64,000 nucleotides of DNA from Mixta tenebrionis (GTDB lineage: Bacteria; Pseudomonadota; Gammaproteobacteria; Enterobacterales; Enterobacteriaceae): contig NZ_VHQI01000012.1 in the NCBI RefSeq assembly GCF_006517625.1, positions 1-64,000 of the forward strand, written 5' to 3'. Positions 19,233 through 28,431 of this stretch are shown here, piece after piece. The notes under the pieces are model-generated. The model was not told the origin of the DNA. It searched no databases and worked only from the letters and a program-made list of their open reading frames with translations. The translations under genes and the position numbers were made by a program. Each line of letters starts with the position of its first letter. Positions within the stretch are counted from its first letter, which is position 1.

Positions 19233-20693
19233 TTAACCGATGGTGGATAAGACAGCGGTTAGCTGGTTGCTCAAGTTATTCAGCTGCGACATGGTGGAGT
19301 CCAGGTTCTGAAACTGCACACGATAGCGCTCAACCTGCGCATCGATTAGCTTCTGCGTTTTATCGATCTGCTCTTTAACCAGCTTAACCTGTTCATCAAG
19401 GGTATCGGTCATGCCCTTGATGAGGCCATCCTTCTTGTTTTCCGTGTCACCAACGTACTTGGTAATGGCCTCGCTCAGTACGCCAGCCAAACCTTCGCTA
19501 TCGCCGCGCCCCTTGAAGATGCGCCCAATTTCCTCAGGGTTATCTTCAATCGCCTTATCCAGCTTTTTCTCGTCCAGCGTTATCTGTCCGGTGGCGGCGT
19601 CGACTTTAATGCCGAGCGAGGCGAGTGAATCATAATCCGCACCTTTTTCACCATATACACCGTTTATTGCCGAGCGCAACTCACCCACCAGGCTACGTAG
19701 TGTGCCGTCGCCCATTAAAGCCCCGTTCTCTGAACTGGTGGTAGCCACCTCATCATCTGCTAAACCGGAGGTATCTTTAGGCACATATTTGCTGGCGGCG
19801 GAGGTTTGCGTCAGTAGCGCATTATATTGCTTCACAAACTCCTGTAGCGTGGACTTGATCGCCGTATTGTCGACGTTGAGCGTCAGCTGCTCCGCGGCGC
19901 CGTTTTCAGAGACGCTTTTCAGGTTTAAAGTTACGCCGGCGATAATATCGGAGATGCTGTTACTGGAGCGGGTGTAGGTAATACCGTCTACCGTCACCTC
20001 AGCGTCCTGCGCTTTGGCGATGGAGATCATCTTATCGCCGCTGGTGGTGTCATTCTCATCAGGTTTGCCGCCCTTTGAGGTATTGAGGATATTGGCCAGC
20101 TTGTCATCACCCTCTACGTTCACCGACATCTCCCCCTCGGTGCCGGTAGTGCGCGAGCTTAAGACCAGTACATATTCCGAGCCGGTGCGCTGCACCGAGG
20201 CGCGCACGTCACCATCCTCTTTGTTAATCTTTTTGGCGATCTGCTCAAGCGAGGTTTCATCATCCTTCAGAGTGACCTTGATCTCTTTGCCATTTTTCTG
20301 GGTAATGGTCAGGGTTCGGCTGCCGCCGTTCTGCTCGCCCAGCTGAGTTTCATTGCTCTTCTGAGCTGCGGTTTTCAGCTTATGTCCGGTCGCCAGCTGT
20401 GAAACGATCACGCTGTGGGAGTCGGCGTCGGCGTCTGAGGTCGCCGTCGCTTTGAACGCTTTGTTATCGCTCACGGTCAGCGTATTAAAGGCTTCGCCGC
20501 TGAGCTTTTTGATTGTGGTTTGCAGGCTGGAAAGCGCGCTGGAAATTTTTCCCCAGGCGGAAATTTTGTTTTCGTAGCCGTTTTTTAATTTGGTGTAGGG
20601 GTTAAGACGGGTCTGCTCAGCCGCTTGCATCTGCGTCAGCATCTTCGCCGTATCCAGTCCGGAACCGATGCCGAGGGAAGATAGGGTTGCCAT
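19233..20693 (-). CDS. fliD: Flagellar filament cap protein FliD
   Basis: FliD (HAP2) caps the filament and folds flagellin monomers at the tip. The ATG at 20693, with AAAGGAG upstream, gives the normal start MATLSSLGIGSGLD; the open frame runs 21 codons further without support. The N-terminal D0 region, a variable Asp/Glu/Lys-rich middle and a C-terminal helical region (LDSTMSQLNNLSNQLTAVL) are all present in 486 residues. It heads the fliDST operon. Confidence 0.96.
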   Translation of the reverse strand: MATLSSLGIGSGLDTAKMLTQMQAAEQTRLNPYTKLKNGYENKISAWGKISSALSSLQTTIKKLSGEAFNTLTVSDNKAFKATATSDADADSHSVIVSQLATGHKLKTAAQKSNETQLGEQNGGSRTLTITQKNGKEIKVTLKDDETSLEQIAKKINKEDGDVRASVQRTGSEYVLVLSSRTTGTEGEMSVNVEGDDKLANILNTSKGGKPDENDTTSGDKMISIAKAQDAEVTVDGITYTRSSNSISDIIAGVTLNLKSVSENGAAEQLTLNVDNTAIKSTLQEFVKQYNALLTQTSAASKYVPKDTSGLADDEVATTSSENGALMGDGTLRSLVGELRSAINGVYGEKGADYDSLASLGIKVDAATGQITLDEKKLDKAIEDNPEEIGRIFKGRGDSEGLAGVLSEAITKYVGDTENKKDGLIKGMTDTLDEQVKLVKEQIDKTQKLIDAQVERYRVQFQNLDSTMSQLNNLSNQLTAVLSTIG

Positions 20694-20737
20694 GTTATTC
20701 TCCTTTGAGGATTTATTCTTGCCTGGTCTCTTTTTAG

Positions 20738-20764
20738 CTATCGGTATAAACCGCACGAAGATAA
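20738..20764 (-). promoter_or_regulatory. Candidate FliA promoter for fliD
   Basis: On the minus strand an ACCGATAG box ends 45 bases before the fliD start and matches six bases of the sigma-28 -10 consensus GCCGATAA. The -35 is poor (TTATCTTC at standard spacing, or TTTAT one base further). This is weaker than the fliC, flgK and flgM sites. Confidence 0.35.
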
Positions 20765-21055
20765 ATCTTTTTCTTCCCGCTTATTGATTAAACACCCCTC
20801 TTTAACGGCATTTTTTCCGTAATTTCTCATCACGGTTATCAACTATTTACTTACTGGTAAGCAATTTGTTTATTATTATGTTATCGCTTCACAAAGCGCT
20901 TAATAAATAGCGTAGCTGCGCCAGCGTAAAGGGAATTATGTCACTTTTTCACCAAAAGCTAACCATGTATTAAAAGCCGCTGCCGCCCGCTTTTATCTGC
21001 TTTGTGCATTATGTCTGATTTTGTCGCTAACCCATCGCGCAGTCCTGTTTATTCG

Positions 21056-21076
21056 CCTGGTTTTCGCGCAACCAGG
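21056..21076. promoter_or_regulatory. Inverted repeat upstream of the fliC promoter
   Basis: CCTGGTT and AACCAGG form a perfect 7-bp inverted repeat with a 7-base spacer. It ends 20 bp before the fliC -35 region. There is no T-run on either side, so an operator or DNA-structure role is more likely than termination. Confidence 0.35.
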
Positions 21077-21096
21077 AAAAATCCTGCAAATATTTT

Positions 21097-21123
21097 TTTA
21101 GAGATTTTTCGTGGTGCCGATAT
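21097..21123 (+). promoter_or_regulatory. FliA (sigma-28) promoter of fliC
   Basis: The site reads TTTAGAGA, 11 bases, GCCGATAT, about 85 bases before the fliC ATG. The -10 differs from the GCCGATAA consensus in one base. The -35 is TTTAG, not the usual TAAAG. The same TTTAG with identical spacing occurs before flgK and flgM, which supports it. Confidence 0.7.
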
Positions 21124-21206
21124 TTTTAATATGCGCTTGTCAACGCATCATCAAATTGCATGGAAACTGCAATCAAAGACAACAAACCTATATATGAGGG
21201 AAAAAC

Positions 21207-22313
21207 ATGTCACAGGTGATTAATACCAATGCCCTGAGCCTGATGGCCCAGAATAACCTGAACAAATCGCAGAACTCTCTGGGTTCAGCTATTCAGCGTC
21301 TTTCTTCCGGTCTGCGTATTAACAGTGCAAAAGATGACGCCGCTGGCCAGGCGATCAGTAACCGTTTTACCGCCAGTATCACCGGCCTGACACAGGCATC
21401 CCGTAACGCTAACGATGGTATTTCTATCGCCCAGACCACTGAAGGCGCACTGAACGAAATCAACGACAACCTGCAGAACATCCGTCGTCTGACCGTACAG
21501 GCTTCCAACGGCACTAACTCTGAGTCTGACCGTAATTCTATCCAGAATGAAATCAACGACCGTCTGGCGGAAATCAACCGTATCTCTGAGCAGACCGAAT
21601 TTAACGGCGTTAAGGTTCTGAGCAAAGAACAGACGCTGAATATTCAGGTTGGCGCTAACGATAATGAAACCATCGCTTTGAACCTGAAAAAAGTAGATGC
21701 CACAACGCTGGAAATGACCGGTTTTGACGTTAACGATTACAGCAAAGCAGTAGATTACGGCACTGCGGCAGCCGTTGGTGATAAGCTGGATGGTACCCAT
21801 GCGCTGACTGCTGATGAGTTAGAAGCTATGCAAACAGCAGCTTTTGGAACCGATGGTAAAGGTCAGCTTTATGTCAAAGAAAATAACGCTGGCGTAAAAG
21901 AATACGTTGCCATTGGTCAAAAAGCAGATGGCACTGATGTTATTACTAAAATGACCGTTGCATATGACGCAGCAGCTACTCCTCCCGCATACACATTCAC
22001 TAAAGGTACAGGTATCGACGATAAAGCCACCATCAATGCCAGCAAAATGCTGGATAAAGTTGATGAAGCGCTGAACAAAGTTGACGAATTACGCTCCAGC
22101 CTGGGTGCGGTACAGAACCGTTTCGCTTCTGTTATCAGCAACCTGGACAGCACCGTAAACAACCTGTCTGAATCTCGTTCACGTATCCTGGATGCGGACT
22201 TCGCTTCTGAAGTTTCCAACATGAGCCGTGCTAACATCCTGCAGAGCGCAGGTACCACCGTACTGGCACAGGCCAACCAGGTACCGCAGAACGTACTGTC
22301 TCTGCTGCGCTAA
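21207..22313 (+). CDS. fliC: Flagellin FliC
   Basis: FliC is the filament subunit. The 368-residue product has the conserved N-terminal D0-D1 domain (MAQVINTN-like start; [20 protein letters not shown]) and the C-terminal D1-D0 domain ([21 protein letters not shown] through LSLLR). The middle variable domain, about 170-285, is short, so this is a compact flagellin. The middle DNA is AT-richer than the ends. The gene is monocistronic, with a sigma-28 promoter and its own terminator. Confidence 0.97.
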   Translation: MSQVINTNALSLMAQNNLNKSQNSLGSAIQRLSSGLRINSAKDDAAGQAISNRFTASITGLTQASRNANDGISIAQTTEGALNEINDNLQNIRRLTVQASNGTNSESDRNSIQNEINDRLAEINRISEQTEFNGVKVLSKEQTLNIQVGANDNETIALNLKKVDATTLEMTGFDVNDYSKAVDYGTAAAVGDKLDGTHALTADELEAMQTAAFGTDGKGQLYVKENNAGVKEYVAIGQKADGTDVITKMTVAYDAAATPPAYTFTKGTGIDDKATINASKMLDKVDEALNKVDELRSSLGAVQNRFASVISNLDSTVNNLSESRSRILDADFASEVSNMSRANILQSAGTTVLAQANQVPQNVLSLLR

Positions 22314-22353
22314 GCCTGATTACAGGGGTGACGCTCCCTGCTTTACCCTTTCG

Positions 22354-22384
22354 CTCCCTGCCGGCAACGGCAGGGAGTTTTTTT
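22354..22384 (+). terminator. Intrinsic terminator of fliC
   Basis: A perfect 10-bp stem (CTCCCTGCCG / CGGCAGGGAG) with a GCAA tetraloop is followed by seven T. It is a textbook terminator, 40 bp after the fliC stop. Confidence 0.95.
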
Positions 22385-22492
22385 ATGCCCCGTTGATGGT
22401 TAGCTGGCAAAGGCGGAAAACGGCCTAACGCCGGGCAGAGCGGCAGACGGAATATCAGCAAGATTAAAGAGAGCGGGAAGCGTGACAGGCGG

Positions 22493-22518
22493 CAAAAAAA
22501 AGCCGCGCGGTGCGCGGC
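22493..22518 (-). terminator. Intrinsic terminator of the motAB-cheAW operon
   Basis: On the minus strand a GCCGCGC / GCGCGGC stem with a 3-base loop is followed by eight T. It lies 14 bp after the cheW stop and ends the leftward operon. Confidence 0.93.
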
Positions 22519-22532
22519 TCTGAAGGCAGGGG

Positions 22533-23036
22533 CTACAGCGTTTCGTTAACGCTTTTTTCAACCAGCTCCATCTCTTCGCTGGTCAACAGTTTTTCGATAT
22601 CCACCAGGATAATCATACGTTCTTCCACCGAGCCCAGCCCCAGCAGATAGTCGGTAGAGAGCGTAACGGAGAAGTCAGGCGCGGGCTTGATCTGCTCCGC
22701 ACTCAGCGACTGCACGTCAGAGACGCCGTCCACCACAATGCCCACCACCCGCTGCGCCAGGCTCAGGACGATAACCACCGCCTTGTCGCTGTTTTTCTCA
22801 ACGTTCAGGCCAAACTTAATGCGCAGATCGACAATCGGCACAATCACGCCGCGCAGATTAGTCACGCCGGTAATAAAATCGGGCGTATTGGCGATGCGGG
22901 TAACCCGTTCGCAGCCGCGAATTTCCTGCACCTTTAATATTTCGATGCCGTATTCTTCTGCTCCCAGCGTAAACACCAGGTATTCATTGCCGTGATTATC
23001 AGTGGCCATTTTGGTTCCGGATGTGGAAGAGGTCAT
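22533..23036 (-). CDS. cheW: Chemotaxis coupling protein CheW
   Basis: CheW links chemoreceptors to the CheA kinase. The 167-residue product is the same length as E. coli CheW and carries [25 protein letters not shown] and [10 protein letters not shown]. It is 11 bp after cheA and is the last gene of motA-motB-cheA-cheW. Confidence 0.97.
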   Translation of the reverse strand: MTSSTSGTKMATDNHGNEYLVFTLGAEEYGIEILKVQEIRGCERVTRIANTPDFITGVTNLRGVIVPIVDLRIKFGLNVEKNSDKAVVIVLSLAQRVVGIVVDGVSDVQSLSAEQIKPAPDFSVTLSTDYLLGLGSVEERMIILVDIEKLLTSEEMELVEKSVNETL

Positions 23037-23047
23037 TTAGCTTATCC

Positions 23048-25060
23048 TTAAACAGAGAACGCCTGTCCGTTTTTAGCCGCGACACGCTTTGTTTTACACA
23101 GTTTCGCCAGCGCCGCGACGTCCAGAATCAACGCCACGCTGCCGTCGCCCAGAATGGTGGCGGCAGAGATGCCCGGCACTTTGCGATAGTTAAGCTCCAG
23201 GTTTTTCACTACCACCTGATGCTGGCCGATAAGCTGATCAACCGTCAGGGCGTAGCGCGCGCCGGCGCTTTGTAAAATCACCGCCACGCTGTCATTAATA
23301 TCTGCTGGCTCTTCGCCGTTGCCGAAAACATATTGCAGGGTAATCAACGGAATATATTCGCCGCGCACCTGCAGCATCAGTTCGCCGCCCGCCATGCGAT
23401 AGAGCGATTTTTCCGTCAGCTTTAATGATTCCATTACCGCGCCAAGGGGCAGCACATAGGTTTCATCGCCCACGCGTACCGACATGCCGTCGAGAATCGC
23501 CAGGGTCAGCGGCAGAATAATGCGAATCGTCGAGCCTTTATTCTGCCAGGAGGCGATCTCAACGTGCCCGCCCATCTCCTGAATATTACGCCGCACTACG
23601 TCCATGCCGACGCCGCGCCCGGAAACGTCGGTAACTTTTTCCGCCGTAGAGAAGCCGGGCGCAAAAATCAGCATCCAGACATCTTCATCGCTCATGTTTT
23701 CATTAACGTTGAGACCCTGCGCCTGGGCGCGCACGAGGATTTTCTCCCGGTTCAGCCCGGCGCCGTCGTCGCTGACCTCAATCACGATGTTGCCGCCCTG
23801 ATGTTCGGCCGACAGCGTAAGGTTGCCGATGGCGGATTTGCCTTTCGCCACGCGCTCATCAGCGCACTCGATGCCGTGATCCAGGCTGTTGCGCACCAGG
23901 TGCGTCAGCGGATCGATAATGCGCTCAATCAGGCTCTTATCCAGCTCCGCCGAGCCGCCGACCAGCGTCAGCTCCACCTGCTTATTCAGCTTACCGGCCA
24001 GGTCATGCACCAGACGCGGGAAGCGGCTGAAGACGTACTCCATCGGCATCATGCGAATCGACATCACCGATTCCTGCAGGTCGCGCGCGTTGCGCTCCAG
24101 CTGGGCGATGCTGTTAATCAACGTGTCATGGGCCGACGGCTCCAGCCCGACGGCAAGCTGCGACAGCATCGACTGGGTAATAATCAGCTCGCCGACCTGG
24201 TTGATAATCTGATCGACTTTTTCCACCGCCACGCGGATGCTGTTGGATTCCGCCGTCGGCGCACGCGCGGCCGGCCTGACGGCAGGAGCGCGGCTTTTTA
24301 CCGGCGCGGCAACGGCGACCGGTTCCGCCGCGTCGTCTGCGGCCTGCGCCTGCGCCGGCTCTTCCGACGGCTCTTCCGACGGCGCGGCGCCGGCGCTAAT
24401 CGCGATCTGTTCCGGTTCGAGAATAAAGCAGAGCACCGCTTCGATATCGTCGGCGCTGGCGGTAGTTTGCAGCGTTACCTGCAGCCGATCGCCTTCCTGC
24501 TGCTGGTCGAGGACCGTGCCGAGGTTGCCCAGCTCGTCGGTCAACAGGCGCGCCTCCTGCTCTTTTACCTTCAGCAGGGTGATATTCAGACAGCCGCTAT
24601 CCGCCGCCGCCGGCTCAGAGGCCGCTGCCGGCGCGGCTGCCGCAGGGGCGGGCGCAGGGGCCGCGCCCTGCTGTTTGCTTTGCAGCGCAATCTGCCGCAG
24701 GGCTTCGCAAATATACTGGAAACTTTGCTCATCGGGTTCCTGAGAAGATTTATAGGCATCAAGCTGATCTTGCATAATATCTTTACTCTCCAGAAACAGA
24801 TTAATGATGTCGCTGTTCAGCGCTAATGCGCCGCAGCGAGCGTCATCCAGCAGGTTCTCCATTAAGTGCGTTGTTTCCTGCAATATTTTAAAGCCGAACG
24901 TACCTGCGCCGCCTTTAATTGAGTGCGCCGCGCGAAATATGGCGTTCATCATCTCTTTATCGGGAGATGTCGCATCCAGCTGCAGCAGATATTTTTCCAT
25001 ATCGGCCAACAGCTCATCGGCCTCATCAAAAAAAGTTTGATAAAAATCGCTTACATCCAT
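23048..25060 (-). CDS. cheA: Chemotaxis histidine kinase CheA
   Basis: CheA autophosphorylates in response to receptors and passes phosphate to CheY and CheB. Domains in order: HPt with phospho-accepting H46 (AAHSIKGGAGTFG), a CheY-binding P2 domain, an Ala/Pro-rich linker (about 225-270), dimerisation P3, a kinase domain (LVRNSLDHGIE, DDGAGLN, GRGVGMDVV), and a CheW-like P5 domain. It has 670 residues against 654 in E. coli; the difference lies mostly in the linkers. Confidence 0.97.
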   Translation of the reverse strand: MDVSDFYQTFFDEADELLADMEKYLLQLDATSPDKEMMNAIFRAAHSIKGGAGTFGFKILQETTHLMENLLDDARCGALALNSDIINLFLESKDIMQDQLDAYKSSQEPDEQSFQYICEALRQIALQSKQQGAAPAPAPAAAAPAAASEPAAADSGCLNITLLKVKEQEARLLTDELGNLGTVLDQQQEGDRLQVTLQTTASADDIEAVLCFILEPEQIAISAGAAPSEEPSEEPAQAQAADDAAEPVAVAAPVKSRAPAVRPAARAPTAESNSIRVAVEKVDQIINQVGELIITQSMLSQLAVGLEPSAHDTLINSIAQLERNARDLQESVMSIRMMPMEYVFSRFPRLVHDLAGKLNKQVELTLVGGSAELDKSLIERIIDPLTHLVRNSLDHGIECADERVAKGKSAIGNLTLSAEHQGGNIVIEVSDDGAGLNREKILVRAQAQGLNVNENMSDEDVWMLIFAPGFSTAEKVTDVSGRGVGMDVVRRNIQEMGGHVEIASWQNKGSTIRIILPLTLAILDGMSVRVGDETYVLPLGAVMESLKLTEKSLYRMAGGELMLQVRGEYIPLITLQYVFGNGEEPADINDSVAVILQSAGARYALTVDQLIGQHQVVVKNLELNYRKVPGISAATILGDGSVALILDVAALAKLCKTKRVAAKNGQAFSV

Positions 25061-25081
25061 ATTTTTTAACCCTACCCTGAT

Positions 25082-26014
25082 TTAATTCGCAAGCGCGGCG
25101 GCAGCCTCAACGGGTTGAGGCGTCATTTTCAATTCAGTTTTGATCGCTTCAAGCGATTCATTTTCAGCGACGTTCTGGATTAAGTTATCATCCCTGATAA
25201 TGGCTTTTTCTTTATTCTGGGTTAACACCAGGATACTAATGCGGCGGTTAATAGGGTTATCCGGCGCGGTATTTTCCAGCACCATAGAGTCAGCCGTGCC
25301 AATAACACGCAGGAATTTATCCGGCGAGAGGCCGGCGCTAATTAACGCGCGCCGCGAGGCGTTAGCGCGATCGGCGGAAAGCTCCCAGTTGCTGTATCCC
25401 ACGTTGCCGTTCGCATAGCGCAGCGAATCCGTATGGCCGGTCAGGCTGATGCGGTTCGGCAGCTGATTCAGCAGCGGCACCAGCGTATCGAAAATAATTT
25501 TCAGATGGCCTTCCAGCTCTTTGCTGCCCAGCTTAAACATTGGGCGATCCTGGCTGTCGATAATCTGTATCAGCAGGCCGTTTTCCGTTAGCTGAAGCCG
25601 TATATTCGACTGGAAGTTGCTTAAGCGCGGATCGCTTTTAATCATGCTCTGTATGCGGTTGCGCGTTTTCTTCAGGCGCCTGAGGTCTTTCTCAGCTTCC
25701 GCATCGCGCGGGCGCGATCTCTTTACCTCGCCCTCTTTCTTTTCAATATCCTCGCCGCCGCCCGGAATCATGCTGTCGCTCAGGCTCACCTGGCTGCCCT
25801 GCGTCAGCGCCACGCGCAGCGGCATCTGGAAATATTCGGCAATTTTATGCCGCTGCTGCGGCGTGCTGTTGGCAATCAGCCACATCACCAGGAAGAAGGC
25901 CATCATTGCCGTCATAAAGTCAGCGTAAGCGATTTTCCACGAGCCGCCGTGATGTCCGTGCCCGCCTTTTTTACGCTTGCGCACGATAATGACGGGATGT
26001 TTTTCCTTACTCAT
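25082..26014 (-). CDS. motB: Flagellar stator protein MotB
   Basis: MotB anchors the stator to peptidoglycan and carries the proton-binding aspartate. The one transmembrane helix (about 30-48) holds D32 (AYADFMTAMMAFFLVMW). The OmpA-like domain follows (LTGHTDSLRY, NWELSADRANASRRAL). The length is 310 residues. The start overlaps motA by 4 bp. Confidence 0.97.
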   Translation of the reverse strand: MSKEKHPVIIVRKRKKGGHGHHGGSWKIAYADFMTAMMAFFLVMWLIANSTPQQRHKIAEYFQMPLRVALTQGSQVSLSDSMIPGGGEDIEKKEGEVKRSRPRDAEAEKDLRRLKKTRNRIQSMIKSDPRLSNFQSNIRLQLTENGLLIQIIDSQDRPMFKLGSKELEGHLKIIFDTLVPLLNQLPNRISLTGHTDSLRYANGNVGYSNWELSADRANASRRALISAGLSPDKFLRVIGTADSMVLENTAPDNPINRRISILVLTQNKEKAIIRDDNLIQNVAENESLEAIKTELKMTPQPVEAAAALAN

Positions 26015-26901
26015 GGCGCGTTGCCTTCCGAGGCGTTGGAGGCGGCGGATTTCACCTGACGTACATGTTCTTCCAGCTCAAGGAAGGTAGGACGTTCGGT
26101 GGAGTAGAGGATTTTACGGCCGAATTCAATGGCGATCTGCGGCGCGTAGCCGTTCATGCTGGAGAGCAGGGTAACTTTAATGCACTGAAACATTTTGATC
26201 TTTTCACTGCTTTTCTGACGCAGCAGCGCGGCCAGCGGCAGAATAAAACCGTAGGCCAGCAGAATACCGAGGAAGGTGCCGACCATCGCGTGCGCAATCA
26301 GTTCGCCCAGCTCGGCGGCGGGACGATCGGCTGCCGCCAGCGCGTTAACCACGCCCATTACCGCCGCAACGATACCAAACGCCGGGAACGCGTCGCCTAC
26401 GGCGTTCAGGCTGCTGGCGGGAACATCCAGCTCATGCTCGCAGGTTTCAATTTCTTCATCCATCAGAGCTTCAACTTCGTGCGTGCTCATATTGCCGCTG
26501 ATCATCAGGCGCAAATAGTCAACGACGAAGTTCATCAGCATTGAATCGCCGAGCAGGCGCGGATAGGCAGAGAATATCGGGCTGCTTTGCGGATCTTCAA
26601 TATCGTTTTCCAGCGACATCATGCCGCTCTGCCTGGCTTTAGCAAGCAGCAGAAACATTAGCGCCATCAGATCCATATAGAGCGCTTTGTTATACTGCGA
26701 TCCCTTAAACAGGATCGGAAAGGCCTTCAGCGTGGCGGAAATGGCTTTACCGTTATTGCCGACGATAAAGGCGCCCACGCCGGCCCCGCCGATAATCAGA
26801 AGTTCAGTTGGCTGGTAGAGCGCCCCAAGCTGTCCGCCAGAGATAACAAACCCACCAAAAACGGTGGCGAAAACAACCACATAACCTAAAATAACCAGCA
26901 C
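26011..26901 (-). CDS. motA: Flagellar stator protein MotA
   Basis: MotA forms the stator proton channel with MotB and pushes on FliG. The 296-residue protein has four transmembrane helices and the cytoplasmic charged residues R90 and E98 at their E. coli positions. AFGIVAAVMGVV and AHAMVGTFLGILLAYGF are conserved. A 145-bp gap separates it from flhC; I could not identify a good sigma-28 promoter there. Confidence 0.97.
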   Translation of the reverse strand: MLVILGYVVVFATVFGGFVISGGQLGALYQPTELLIIGGAGVGAFIVGNNGKAISATLKAFPILFKGSQYNKALYMDLMALMFLLLAKARQSGMMSLENDIEDPQSSPIFSAYPRLLGDSMLMNFVVDYLRLMISGNMSTHEVEALMDEEIETCEHELDVPASSLNAVGDAFPAFGIVAAVMGVVNALAAADRPAAELGELIAHAMVGTFLGILLAYGFILPLAALLRQKSSEKIKMFQCIKVTLLSSMNGYAPQIAIEFGRKILYSTERPTFLELEEHVRQVKSAASNASEGNAP

Positions 26902-27046
26902 GCTAACTCCTTAGTACCGAAACGCCTGTTTAATTCTTTTTCTGCGGATAAAGCGCGTTGCAGGCGCTGACGTATCGTATGCCGCAGATACGCCATTAAC
27001 GATTTAGTCCTTCTTGTCATCAACGCTAAAACCCGTTAGAGAGTTA

Positions 27047-27583
27047 TCAACCCGCAATGTCATAGCTTTCGCATTTTTTCGCCGCGCGCGACGGCGGGCT
27101 GCACAGACTGCAGGTAAAGGGGTCTTTGGCATGTTCATGGGTGACGATAAAGCCGCCGTGACAGGCCACGCACGAGGTGCGCTCAATCATGCCGCAGTCA
27201 ATAAAGCGCAACAGCGTCCAGGCGCGGGTTAATCCCAGCACCGGTTTTTCATCGGGTTTAACCGGGCACTGCTCAAGATAGAGACGATAGGCTTTAATCA
27301 GGGCTTCGATCGGACGGCAATTTTCCGTTTTTTTAATAAAAAGATAGATGTTATAGAACATCGACGAATGGATATTTTGTTCCCATGACATAAACCACTC
27401 GGCGGAAAAAGGCAGCATGCCTTTCGGCGGCGGGCAGCCGCGTAGCTCTTTATAAAGCCTTAATAGCCGCCTGCGGCTTAAGCTAATCTCGCTTTCCAGC
27501 ACCTGCATTCTGGCACCGAAGGAAATAAGCTCCATCGCCATCTGAACTTCTTTAATTTCATCCAGGATACTTTTTTCACTCAT
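27047..27583 (-). CDS. flhC: Flagellar master regulator subunit FlhC
   Basis: FlhC with FlhD forms the FlhD4C2 activator of class II flagellar promoters. I take the ATG at 27583 (MSEKSI start as in E. coli); two upstream ATGs directly after the flhD stop are possible. Four Cys that bind zinc are present (SCVAC and CSLC). At 178 residues it is about 14 shorter than E. coli FlhC, and the missing part is the C-terminal tail after the zinc site. Confidence 0.95.
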   Translation of the reverse strand: MSEKSILDEIKEVQMAMELISFGARMQVLESEISLSRRRLLRLYKELRGCPPPKGMLPFSAEWFMSWEQNIHSSMFYNIYLFIKKTENCRPIEALIKAYRLYLEQCPVKPDEKPVLGLTRAWTLLRFIDCGMIERTSCVACHGGFIVTHEHAKDPFTCSLCSPPSRAAKKCESYDIAG

Positions 27584-27597
27584 AATTGTTCGTTCCA

Positions 27598-27945
27598 TCA
27601 ACAGGTTGGATGGTTTTGCTCAGATAGTGAATTGAGCAGTTCGGTGGACAATATAATGCCGGTATGTATTTGCTGCAGGGCGTCAATGCGCGACGCTTTT
27701 GTCAGGCAATCAATGACCGCTTTATCATCTACGCGCAGACGGCAGATCAGCTGACTGGTTGACGCCATCTTGATGAGTTGGGGCAAAGAGAGTTCGCTGA
27801 GCGTATCGAGAATGCTGGTATCCAGCCCCAGGCGGAAGCCGGCGGCAAACTTATCTTCACGGATAAGCCGCTGCGCCAGAAGGAGGTAGGTAAGATTAAG
27901 ATTATGGATACTTTGCAGCTGGTCGTTTGAATCTGGCTTGTTCAT
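27598..27945 (-). CDS. flhD: Flagellar master regulator subunit FlhD
   Basis: FlhD is the second subunit of the master activator. The 115 residues include the conserved [30 protein letters not shown] and PQLIKMA. It is separated from flhC by a short gap and preceded by a 486-bp region with the likely promoter and a long leader. Confidence 0.96.
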   Translation of the reverse strand: MNKPDSNDQLQSIHNLNLTYLLLAQRLIREDKFAAGFRLGLDTSILDTLSELSLPQLIKMASTSQLICRLRVDDKAVIDCLTKASRIDALQQIHTGIILSTELLNSLSEQNHPTC

Positions 27946-28134
27946 ATACGCTATTCCACATTGAGTTCATGTTAAACAATCCTGCCTGTTATCATTAGGT
28001 AACAAGAATAGATAAGATCCAAACAATATGGAATGTCTATGTTATCCTCAGACGTAAATGACGGTAATTACTCGCATTTCCGCGCTGGGTAAGTCAGGCA
28101 AGGTGACACTAATAATAGTAAGGCGTTGATATGA

Positions 28135-28159
28135 GATGTTAATTGCCTTCCTTAACATC
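28135..28159 (-). promoter_or_regulatory. Hairpin with GGA loop in the flhDC leader
   Basis: GATGTTAA and TTAACATC form a perfect 8-bp stem about 190-215 bases before flhD. Read on the minus strand, the 9-base loop is GGAAGGCAA, with a GGA next to the stem. CsrA binds GGA in hairpin loops, and the E. coli flhDC leader is a known CsrA target. A CsrA site is therefore plausible but unproven. Confidence 0.4.
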
Positions 28160-28338
28160 CGGAGGACTATTTCCTGATGCTGGCATATTCAAGACATTTC
28201 CTATTTGGCACTCGATTATCATATAGCCAACCAACACTTTTCAAGGTTTTTTTAATCTACATTTAATTATCTTATTAGTTTTTAGGTTATCAAAGTTACA
28301 ATGCCTAATTCGGTTAAGATAAAAAAATGCAGTTACCA

Positions 28339-28383
28339 TTAACCAGCGAATTAAATCCGCAGAAAACAGTTCTCGCTGGTTAA
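28339..28383 (-). other. 11-bp inverted repeat after fliA
   Basis: TTAACCAGCGA and TCGCTGGTTAA are perfect 11-bp arms with a 23-base loop, about 50 bp past the fliA stop. A run of seven T follows 12 bases after the stem on the minus strand, too far for a standard terminator. It could be a weak terminator of fliA or an operator for flhDC. Confidence 0.4.
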
Positions 28384-28431
28384 CAAGTTAATTACCAGTT
28401 AGCGAAATTTCCTAATCATCTTAACAACTCA

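Larger units (their letters stand above)
20694..21206. other. fliD-fliC divergent control region
   Basis: These 513 bp are AT-rich and hold the promoters of fliD (leftward) and fliC (rightward). I can see a sigma-28 type fliC promoter at 21097-21123, a weaker fliD candidate at 20738-20764, and an inverted repeat at 21056-21076. An open frame begins at 21002, but it runs through the fliC promoter and leader and overlaps the fliC start, so I do not believe it. No other gene is visible. Confidence 0.7.
27946..28431. other. flhDC promoter and leader region
   Basis: This 486-bp AT-rich stretch lies between fliA and flhD, both read leftward. It must hold the flhDC promoter and any end signal for fliA. 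Visible structures are an inverted repeat at 28135-28159 and a longer one at 28339-28383. I found no open frame worth calling and no clear sigma-70 promoter by eye. A long leader is expected, since the E. coli flhDC leader is about 200 bases. Confidence 0.65.

Noticed and set aside
21002-21223. A 73-codon open frame upstream of fliC
   Set aside because: It runs through the fliC promoter and leader and overlaps the fliC start; the translation looks like chance.
26902-27046. A sigma-28 promoter in front of motA
   Set aside because: TTTAG occurs, but no CCGATA-like -10 lies at the right distance.
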